Shown: positions 1 through 4,386 of the stretch, piece after piece
How positions within the stretch are numbered: position 1 is the first letter of the stretch
Layout of the letters: the number at the start of each line of letters is the position of its first letter
From: Clostridiales bacterium
GTDB taxonomy: Bacteria > Bacillota > Clostridia > Christensenellales > Aristaeellaceae
DNA: 5,728 nt
Direction of reading: 5' to 3'
Assembly: GCA_004552515.1 (NCBI GenBank)
Contig: SFOF01000151.1
Span: 1 to 5,728, forward strand
Program-made: the position numbers and the translations under genes
The notes under the pieces: model-generated
What the model saw: only the letters and a program-made list of their open reading frames with translations
Told to the model about the DNA's origin: nothing
Database searches by the model: none

Positions 1-192
1 AGAGTAATAGGGAATCAGGCTCTTCCAGCCCGCCTCGCCGAATTTCCTGAATATCCCCCAGCGTCCGATCAGGAAGAGAATCAACATGATCAGGGCGGTG
101 ATCCCGATCCCCGTCACGACAGTCTCCGGCCAATCCAGTGCTTCCACCAAGGCCCCTACCATGGTTCTCCAGTTCCACAACAATCCCCGCAC
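1..192 (-). CDS. Partial small membrane protein, DUF5684-like (N-terminal 64 residues; runs off the left edge)
   Basis: Reading the minus strand from a GTG at 192-190 gives an uninterrupted frame to the window edge (64 codons, C-terminus missing). The start is chosen because GAGGAGG lies at 201-207, 8 bases before the GTG; an in-frame TGA lies just upstream and no in-frame ATG precedes it. A later ATG (residue 11) has only a poorly spaced GGAG. The protein has a Trp-rich N-terminus, one clear membrane helix at about residues 24-43 (TVVTGIGITALIMLILFLIG), then a basic segment ending KFGEAGWKSLIPYYS. A helix followed by 'K-x-G-x-x-GW-x-x-LIP-Y/F-Y' is typical of the DUF5684 membrane family, whose function is unknown and which is sometimes joined to signal peptidase domains. 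The gene starts 51 bases after the hydrolase stop with no T-run terminator between them, so co-transcription is likely. The family call rests on motif recall, not on a search. Confidence 0.72.
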   Translation of the reverse strand, partial: MRGLLWNWRTMVGALVEALDWPETVVTGIGITALIMLILFLIGRWGIFRKFGEAGWKSLIPYYS

Positions 193-200
193 AGCCTTCT

Positions 201-207
201 CCTCCTC
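201..207 (-). promoter_or_regulatory. Ribosome binding site that fixes the GTG start of the DUF5684-like gene
   Basis: The minus strand reads GAGGAGG, close to the anti-16S consensus, 8 bases upstream of GTG at 192-190. It is the strongest Shine-Dalgarno sequence near this frame. It supports a non-ATG start for a gene that is easy to miss because it is truncated by the window. Confidence 0.75.
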
Positions 208-223
208 AATTCATGGATGGAAT

Positions 224-240
224 CCGCCTCCGGGAAGCGG
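224..240 (-). other. Hairpin directly after the hydrolase stop codon, without a T-run
   Basis: On the minus strand CCGCTTC and GAGGCGG pair around a CCG loop (7 bp, with one U:G pair), beginning two bases after the TGA of the hydrolase. The next bases are ATTCCATCC, so it lacks the T-run of an intrinsic terminator, unlike the three good terminators in this window. It may protect the upstream message end or modestly reduce read-through into the small membrane gene; it could also be chance in GC-rich DNA. Confidence 0.4.
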
Positions 241-242
241 CT

Positions 243-2168
243 TCAGCGCGCTTCATAGCGCGGGAACACAGAAATACGCAGATGCGTGCAGCCGTAGGGC
301 ACGAGCACGACGCGCTCTTCCTCGCCCAGCCCCACTGCGATCGTCGTCCTCTCCGGCAGGGGCGGGGTCTGCTCCAGATCATCGGTGATTTCCGTCGCAC
401 CCAGGGCGATCTGCCGCGCGTCGATGCCCTCGTCCGCGTGCTTCGACAGAGAAATCTTTTTGACAGTCTCCCAGTTCTTCAGCCGGCGCGCGGGGATCGT
501 GATCTCCAGCGGGCAAGCTCCCCACCACGCCCGTTCGTCCGGCGCGCGGCGCACGATTTCGGGCCGTTCGCCGCCCGTCACGGCATAGCGCCATTCGCTT
601 TCCGGCTCCACGTTCCACGCGGGGAATGCCGCCGTCTGACGCGGCTCCTGCCGGTCGATCGTCCAGTTTTCGCGGATCCGCAGCGCCAGCAGCAGCGGCC
701 CGTAATCGAAATACACGCCGCCCTCCGCGCTCGTGTGCGCGGTAAACGTCATGGGCAGGCGCAGCGCAATTTCATCGCCGTCGCGGAAGACGGTGTGCAG
801 CGGCGCGAAGCCCTTGTCGATCGTCAGGGGCACGTCCCGCCCATTGAACGCCAGCGACGCGCCGCGGCACCAGCCGGGGATACGGAATCTGATCGTCGTC
901 TCGACCGGCGCGGCGCAGCTCACCCTGAAGGCAATCGTTTCGCCGAAGGGATAGCCGCCCGTCTGGCGCAGCGTCAGTCCACGGCCGGCGTATTCGCTGT
1001 CTCCATAGAGCGCGCAGACGACGCCCTCGCCGTCCTCCCAGTACATGCGCGCCGCATAGTTGGGGAATGCGCGGCCGATATTGCCCACGCAGCACTCGGG
1101 ATAATGGTGCGGCTGATAGGCCATGCGCGGCGTGTTCTGGAACGCGTCCACATGGCAGCTGTTGCGGGCGGCGCGCACCTGATTCACGCCGGAGAAATAC
1201 TGGATCGCCTTAAAATCGGGGGCCATCGCGCCAGGCGCGGCGTTGAATATCGCCCGTTCGATCAGATCGGCATATTTTCCGTCGCCCGTGGCCGCGAGCA
1301 GATAGCCGACGCTCCATGTAAAATCCGAAATATCGCAGGATTCATGGCAGTTGAGCGCGCCGTTGCCGCAGGTTTTCTCGCTGCTGGAGTGAACGCCGTC
1401 GGGCAGCATATGGTCGCGCAGAATTTTTGCATAGAGATGCTCCGCCGCGCGCAGCTGCTCCCCGTCGCCCGTAAAGGCGTACACAATGGCGGGCAGCTTG
1501 CCGATCTCGTTGAGCGATACGCCGTGTATGCCGGTCGGCGCGTCCGAGAGCATTTTCCGATAGCCGAAATCCGCCGTGTCGGCCACGTCCGCCTGAAGCC
1601 GCGCGTAATTGTCCAGCGCCTTTTGACGGAGCGCCTCGTTGCCCGTCGCCAGCGCCGTGCGGAGCATCGTCTCGATATTCACCGCGCCGCGATCCTGATC
1701 ATAGCGGTTATCGGGCAGCATATAGTGCCTTTCAAGCGCGCGGAGATACTTCTCATCGCCGGTCATGCTCCACATCGCGTAGATCGCGCGGAAATACACG
1801 GCGTGCGGCCACTGGCTGCGCGGATCAGCTTTGTGCAGCTCGTTCGGGCCGATAAAGCCGTCCTCCGCCCGCTCGATCGAGGTATCGATGATCGCCTTGA
1901 AGCGCGAGAGCATATGCTCGTCGCGCAAAAGCAGCGCCGCGCGCGTCATCGCGTCCATCCAGTAGGCCGTCTGCTCATAGGGCCACCACTGCTCAAAGCC
2001 GCCGTCCGCCATGCTCTTGAGCGTCCAGCAGGGCAGATTGAAGGGATAGCCGATTTCGTCCAGATGGCCGGGAAAGCCGTCCCGTTCCTTCTCCAGCATG
2101 GTTTTCAGCCAGCCCTCCGGCCGCACCTGTGACAGATGAACCTCATGCAGCGCGCCATAAGTTTTCAT
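243..2168 (-). CDS. DUF1680 / GH127-like glycoside hydrolase (beta-L-arabinofuranosidase-type), 641 aa
   Basis: The start is the ATG at 2168 (MKTYGALHEV), 8 bases after GAGAGGA at 2177-2183; a TTG at 2204 would add 12 residues but looks weaker. The length matches GH127 enzymes (about 650 aa). The N-terminal two thirds look like an (alpha/alpha)6 barrel with motifs such as WWPYEQTAYWMDA (61-73), GYLLAATGDGKYADLIERAIFN (split here as GYLLAATGDG, 288-297, and YADLIERAIFN, 299-309) and ECCVGNIGR (358-366). The C-terminal third is beta-rich (RFRIPGWCRGASL, 427-439; YFDYGPLLLAL, 486-496). In characterised GH127 a zinc ion is held by a Glu-x-Cys pair and a Cys-Cys pair, with one of the latter cysteines acting as nucleophile; E276-S-C278 and C359-C360 fit these roles, and E264 is a candidate acid/base. 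There is no signal peptide, so it should act in the cytoplasm on imported oligosaccharides. The surround of the Glu-x-Cys motif (NCHESCDISDF) differs from the classical one, so the sugar is uncertain. Confidence 0.88.
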   Translation of the reverse strand: MKTYGALHEVHLSQVRPEGWLKTMLEKERDGFPGHLDEIGYPFNLPCWTLKSMADGGFEQWWPYEQTAYWMDAMTRAALLLRDEHMLSRFKAIIDTSIERAEDGFIGPNELHKADPRSQWPHAVYFRAIYAMWSMTGDEKYLRALERHYMLPDNRYDQDRGAVNIETMLRTALATGNEALRQKALDNYARLQADVADTADFGYRKMLSDAPTGIHGVSLNEIGKLPAIVYAFTGDGEQLRAAEHLYAKILRDHMLPDGVHSSSEKTCGNGALNCHESCDISDFTWSVGYLLAATGDGKYADLIERAIFNAAPGAMAPDFKAIQYFSGVNQVRAARNSCHVDAFQNTPRMAYQPHHYPECCVGNIGRAFPNYAARMYWEDGEGVVCALYGDSEYAGRGLTLRQTGGYPFGETIAFRVSCAAPVETTIRFRIPGWCRGASLAFNGRDVPLTIDKGFAPLHTVFRDGDEIALRLPMTFTAHTSAEGGVYFDYGPLLLALRIRENWTIDRQEPRQTAAFPAWNVEPESEWRYAVTGGERPEIVRRAPDERAWWGACPLEITIPARRLKNWETVKKISLSKHADEGIDARQIALGATEITDDLEQTPPLPERTTIAVGLGEEERVVLVPYGCTHLRISVFPRYEAR

Positions 2169-2244
2169 ATCTCTCGTCCTCTCGTTTCTTAAAGTCGCGC
2201 CCAACGGGAAACGCGCTCCTGTTCATTATTGGCCTTGCAAAGTA

Positions 2245-2274
2245 ATTATACCACGTTCATCGTCTCCGTGGCAA
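2245..2274 (-). promoter_or_regulatory. Sigma-A-like promoter of the GH127-like hydrolase gene
   Basis: On the minus strand TTGCCA (2269-2274, five of six consensus bases) is followed after 18 bases by a perfect TATAAT (2245-2250). TG one base before it gives an extended -10 (TGGTATAAT). Transcription should begin near 2238, leaving a leader of about 70 bases before the ATG at 2168. The promoter lies downstream of the rubrerythrin terminator, so the hydrolase is expressed independently of rubrerythrin. I see no clear catabolite-repression operator overlapping it. Confidence 0.8.
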
Positions 2275-2288
2275 GAGCCGGCGCGCAC

Positions 2289-2320
2289 AAAAGAAAAAGA
2301 CGCGGCGTTTTCACCGCGTC
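2289..2320 (-). terminator. Intrinsic terminator of the rubrerythrin gene
   Basis: On the minus strand GACGCGG (2314-2320) pairs with CCGCGTC (2299-2305) around an 8-base loop, giving a perfect 7-bp GC-rich stem followed at once by TTTTTCTTTT (2289-2298). It lies about 28 bases after the rubrerythrin stop codon and just before the hydrolase promoter. Confidence 0.88.
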
Positions 2321-2348
2321 CCTCGGATTCATTGGATTTCGTCCCACG

Positions 2349-2891
2349 TCAGTAGTTCTCCGCGTGCAGCTCGAAATAGCTCTGCGGATGATTGCAGGTC
2401 GGGCACACCTCGGGCGCAGCCAGCCCCACGACGATATGGCCGCAGTTCCGGCACTCCCACACCCTGACCTCGCTTTTGGCGAACACCTCAGCCGTCTCGA
2501 CGTTCTTCAGCAGCGCGCGATAGCGCTCCTCGTGATGCCGCTCGATCTCCGCCACCAGCCGGAAGCGCTCGGCCAGCTCCGGGAAGCCCTCCGCCTCGGC
2601 GGTCTTGGCAAAGCCGTCGTACATATCCGTCCACTCATAGTTTTCTCCCTCGGCGGCGTTCAGCAGATTCTCCGCCGTGTCGCCCAGGCCGTTCAGTTCT
2701 TTGAACCAGAGCTTGGCGTGCTCCTTCTCGTTGTCGGCGGTCTTCAAAAACAGATTGGCGATCTGCTCAAAGCCCTGCTTTTTCGCCACGCTGGCAAAGA
2801 AGGTGTATTTGTTCCGCGCTTCAGATTCGCCCGAAAAGGCCGCCCGCAGGTTCATCTCGGTCTGCGTGCCGGCATATTTGTTGGTGCCCAT
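2349..2891 (-). CDS. rbr: Rubrerythrin (di-iron peroxidase with C-terminal rubredoxin domain), 180 aa
   Basis: Rubrerythrin reduces hydrogen peroxide to water in the cytoplasm of anaerobes, taking electrons through its rubredoxin site. The ATG at 2891 (MGTNKYAGTQ) is preferred because GGGAGG lies at 2900-2905, 8 bases upstream; a TTG at 2921 would add an unlikely ten-residue extension. The four-helix di-iron domain covers residues 1-135 or so. Visible ligand motifs are E22 in SGESEARNKY, E55 and H58 in NEKEH, the glutamates of AEAEGF (98-103), and E117/H120 in EIERHHEERY. The rubredoxin-like domain follows with C147-x-x-C150 and C163-x-x-C166, holding one iron; YFEL ends the fold as usual. 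Length and order are those of classical rubrerythrin, with no missing metal ligand that I can see. The gene stands alone between its own promoter and terminator, and I see no PerR-type operator at the promoter. Confidence 0.96.
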   Translation of the reverse strand: MGTNKYAGTQTEMNLRAAFSGESEARNKYTFFASVAKKQGFEQIANLFLKTADNEKEHAKLWFKELNGLGDTAENLLNAAEGENYEWTDMYDGFAKTAEAEGFPELAERFRLVAEIERHHEERYRALLKNVETAEVFAKSEVRVWECRNCGHIVVGLAAPEVCPTCNHPQSYFELHAENY

Positions 2892-2943
2892 GCTCTCTTC
2901 CTCCCGTTCCTTTTGCGGCAAACTCAGCCGCTTTCTTTCTTTT

Positions 2944-2971
2944 ATTATACCGCGAAACGCCGCCCCTCAAA
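2944..2971 (-). promoter_or_regulatory. Promoter of the rubrerythrin gene
   Basis: The minus strand has a perfect TATAAT at 2944-2949. A weaker -35 box is TTTGAG at 2966-2971 with a 16-base spacer (or TTGAGG with 15). Transcription should start near 2937, giving a leader of about 46 bases. The ten-base T-run of the upstream terminator (2986-2995) lies just upstream of the -35 box, where an AT-rich tract could act as an UP element; that dual role is speculative. Confidence 0.7.
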
Positions 2972-2985
2972 CACAATGAGCATAC

Positions 2986-3019
2986 AAAAAAAAAAGGAGC
3001 CGCGCCCCTGCGCAGCCCC
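2986..3019 (-). terminator. Strong intrinsic terminator of the SH3b protein gene
   Basis: On the minus strand GGGGCTGCGC (3010-3019) pairs with GCGCGGCTCC (2996-3005) across all ten positions, counting two G:U pairs, with an AGGG loop. Ten consecutive T residues (2986-2995) follow immediately. The stem begins about 17 bases after the TAA stop. Confidence 0.92.
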
Positions 3020-3036
3020 CATGAATATTGTTTGCC

Positions 3037-3990
3037 TTACTTAACCGTCGCGTATTTCGAGGACACCCAGCCCGCGCCGCTGTCCGTGCGCACGTTATAC
3101 CACGTCACGCCGCGGCTGTCTACGCTGCTCTGCTCGAGGTAGATGGCCGTTTCGCCCTTGTAGAGAACCTCCATCGTCTTGCCCGACAGGCTCGGCTCGC
3201 GGCGCATATAGACCTGACGGCCCGTGATCACAACCTGACGGCTGTCCGCCCCGGTATTCGCGGAGGCGCTGCGCAGCTTGGCGTATTTCGAGGACACCCA
3301 GCCCGCGCCGCCGTTCGCGCGCACATAGTACCAGGTCACGCCGCGGCTGTCCTGCTTCGACTCGTTCAGATAAAGCGGCGTAGATCCTTTATAGAGCGTG
3401 TCGAGGATGCGGCCGTTCAGGCTGGCCGAGCCGCGCAGATAGACCTGATCGCCGGTGATTTCGGCCACCTTGTATTCATCGGAGCCGCCGTTCGTCAGCT
3501 TGGCGTACTTGGAGGAGATCCAGCCCGTCTTGCCGTCCGCGCTCACATAATACCAGGTTACGCCGCGGTTGTCCGTGCTCGTCTCATTGAGATAGGTCAG
3601 CTTGTCGCCCTGCTTTTTCGTGGCGAGAACCGTGCCGTTCAGGCTGGGCGTGCGGCGCAGATACACCTCGCCGCCGGTCACCTCAACCGTGGTATCGCAG
3701 GCGTACATCGCACAATATTTCGAGCAGATCCAGCCCACCGTGCGGGCGTTCAGGCGCACCCTGTACCACACCACGCCGTTTTTATCGGTCTTGGCCTCGT
3801 CCAGATAGGTCAGCTCGCTGTTCTTGGCGGCCGTGCCCAGCACGCGGTATTCCGTGCCCGCGCCCGAGCGCACATTGACGTTGCCCGCTGTCTTGACATA
3901 GGAACCCTCTGCCAGCGCCGCCTGAGAAAACACCATGGCCAGCATCAGAAGCGCCATCAGCAGCGCGATTGTATTGATCGTTCTTTTCAT
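3037..3990 (-). CDS. Secreted protein with four bacterial SH3 (SH3b) repeats, 317 aa
   Basis: The start is the ATG at 3990 (MKRTINT), six bases after GGAGG at 3997-4001; the ATG at 3996 touches that site directly and is too close. Residues 1-27 are a Sec signal peptide (K2 and R3, a Leu/Met/Ala-rich core, ALA then E28 as the likely cleavage site). The rest is four SH3b units at about 31-94, 102-165, 175-239 and 252-317. Each runs from a 'V-x-(V/L/M)-R' strand to 'W-Y-x-V' and ends in GW-(I/V)-x-SKY. SH3b domains commonly bind peptidoglycan or its peptides. No hydrolase, sortase or membrane anchor follows, so this may be a free or wall-bound adaptor. Repeat 1 is the most divergent and has three cysteines (C89, C93, C98) absent from the others. 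The exact ligand and role are unknown. Confidence 0.9.
   Translation of the reverse strand: MKRTINTIALLMALLMLAMVFSQAALAEGSYVKTAGNVNVRSGAGTEYRVLGTAAKNSELTYLDEAKTDKNGVVWYRVRLNARTVGWICSKYCAMYACDTTVEVTGGEVYLRRTPSLNGTVLATKKQGDKLTYLNETSTDNRGVTWYYVSADGKTGWISSKYAKLTNGGSDEYKVAEITGDQVYLRGSASLNGRILDTLYKGSTPLYLNESKQDSRGVTWYYVRANGGAGWVSSKYAKLRSASANTGADSRQVVITGRQVYMRREPSLSGKTMEVLYKGETAIYLEQSSVDSRGVTWYNVRTDSGAGWVSSKYATVK
3050..3080 (-). repeat. 31-base exact direct repeat, copy in SH3b repeat 4
   Basis: These 31 bases are identical to 3281-3311 and encode the W-V-S-S-K-Y-A region of the fourth SH3b unit. The copies are 231 bases (77 codons) apart, and similarity continues beyond the exact match: the 17-base block at 3104-3120 is also identical to 3335-3351. 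Synonymous positions match as well, suggesting recent duplication or gene conversion rather than protein-level selection alone. Confidence 0.85.
3281..3311 (-). repeat. 31-base exact direct repeat, copy in SH3b repeat 3
   Basis: This is the partner of 3050-3080, lying at the equivalent place in the third SH3b unit. The second unit has a related but diverged version near 3503-3534 (ttggcgtacttggaggagatc and onward), so repeats 3 and 4 are the closest pair at DNA level. Confidence 0.85.
3910..3990 (-). other. Signal peptide coding segment of the SH3b protein
   Basis: Codons 1-27 encode a short basic start (K2, R3), a hydrophobic core from about I8 to F21, and a small-residue cleavage motif A25-L26-A27 before E28. 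There is no lipobox cysteine, so Sec export with type I signal peptidase cleavage is expected. Confidence 0.88.
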
Positions 3991-4061
3991 GTTCATCCTC
4001 CCCTTCTTACGACTTGTTTGACGCCCGCACCCCCACGGCAGTTCCTTGAACTTGACAATTT

Positions 4062-4067
4062 ATTTTA
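4062..4067 (-). promoter_or_regulatory. Possible -10 box for the SH3b protein gene
   Basis: The minus strand reads TAAAAT, five of six bases of the -10 consensus, inside the AT-rich block about 70 bases before the SH3b start. No convincing -35 box sits at 16-18 bases upstream, so either an activator, another sigma factor or a different start point may be used. Confidence 0.3.
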
Positions 4068-4134
4068 TGCTTCAGAAAACGTTAAAAGCAGCGCGGAACG
4101 ATAAAAATTACATCCGCCGCCGATAAATCACAGT

Positions 4135-4170
4135 CCCCCGCTGAACGGGCGGTTTGGCCCGGCCTTATAA
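4135..4170. repeat. Imperfect direct repeat, copy A (pairs with 4293-4319)
   Basis: The plus strand has cccccgctgaac (4135-4146) and, downstream, ttataa (4165-4170). Copy B shows cccccggctgaac followed by ttataa in the same order and orientation, with different spacing. The match is short and diverged, so it may be chance or the edge of an old small repeat element. Confidence 0.3.
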
Positions 4171-4238
4171 GAGCCTGCTGTCCGTGATCAGGCCGCTTTC
4201 ACCCCGCTCATTGTCGGCGCATTTTATCAACATCCTGC

Positions 4239-4273
4239 AAAAACGCATCCGCAATGCGGCTTCGCGCCTTTTT
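4239..4273. other. Imperfect hairpin flanked by A5 and T5 runs in the intergenic region
   Basis: On either strand the outer A5/T5 tracts pair, then CGC with GCG, then CCGC with GCGG around a 3-base loop, with an internal loop and a 2-base bulge. Both strands end in five T residues, so it resembles a weak bidirectional terminator or a small structured element. It is about 60 bases beyond the strong GldG terminator and so is not needed for that gene. Confidence 0.4.
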
Positions 4274-4292
4274 CCAAAGCTCTTTTCCATAA

Positions 4293-4319
4293 CCCCCGGC
4301 TGAACTGAGGGATTTATAA
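4293..4319. repeat. Imperfect direct repeat, copy B (pairs with 4135-4170)
   Basis: The plus strand has cccccggctgaac (4293-4305) and ttataa (4314-4319), the same two blocks in the same order as copy A. The two copies enclose about 120 bases that include the hairpin at 4239-4273. Confidence 0.3.
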
Positions 4320-4333
4320 CGCCGCCGCTATGC

Positions 4334-4369
4334 AAAAGGCAACCCGAGAAGTCCTGTTCTCGGATTGCC
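4334..4369 (-). terminator. Intrinsic terminator of the GldG-like gene
   Basis: On the minus strand GGCAATCCGAGAA (4357-4369) pairs over 13 positions (one U:G) with TTCTCGGGTTGCC (4338-4350) around a 6-base loop. A short T4 run follows (4334-4337). The stem starts 17 bases after the TAG stop. The opposite strand lacks a T-run, so it works in one direction. Confidence 0.87.
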
Positions 4370-4386
4370 CTTATGGGTTTCAAGTT

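Larger units (their letters stand above)
3991..4333. other. Intergenic region between the GldG-like gene and the SH3b gene; no credible gene
   Basis: The stretch holds the SH3b ribosome binding site (3997-4003), an AT-rich block at about 4050-4130 that probably contains the SH3b promoter, an imperfect hairpin at 4239-4273, and two related short segments at 4135-4170 and 4293-4319. A minus-strand open frame at 4165-4383 runs back through the GldG terminator and has no supporting ribosome site, so I do not call it. The AT-rich block contrasts with the GC-rich flanks. Confidence 0.6.

Noticed and set aside
138..2132. A 664-codon open frame on the plus strand
   Set aside because: It lies wholly antisense to the GH127-like gene, is Arg/His/Ala-rich with no recognisable motif, and lacks a good ribosome site. 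It arises from GC-rich codon use of the true gene.
2169..2204. TTG start adding 12 residues to the GH127-like protein
   Set aside because: It has AGGAG at 2216-2220 but with an 11-base gap, while the ATG at 2168 has GAGAGGA at 8 bases and gives the expected N-terminus. It cannot be fully excluded.
2892..2921. TTG start adding ten residues to rubrerythrin
   Set aside because: The extension would be translated from the ribosome binding site itself (KEREEES comes from the GGGAGGAAGAG region), and the ATG at 2891 has ideal spacing.
3991..3996. Upstream ATG of the SH3b gene (MNMKRT)
   Set aside because: GGAGG directly touches this ATG with no spacer; the next ATG six bases later has normal spacing and gives a normal signal peptide.
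4052..4057. A perfect TTGACA on the plus strand
   Set aside because: No -10 box lies 16-18 bases downstream and there is no plus-strand gene to serve.
2229..4104. Two long plus-strand open frames (2229-3044 and 3028-4104)
   Set aside because: They are antisense to rubrerythrin and the SH3b gene, cross their promoters and terminators, and have shadow-like composition. The second shows repeated segments only because it mirrors the SH3b repeats.
4165..4383. A 72-codon minus-strand frame in the intergenic region
   Set aside because: Its first codons lie inside the GldG terminator hairpin, there is no suitable ribosome site, and no family is recognised. It might be a degraded or repeat-derived frame, but nothing supports translation.
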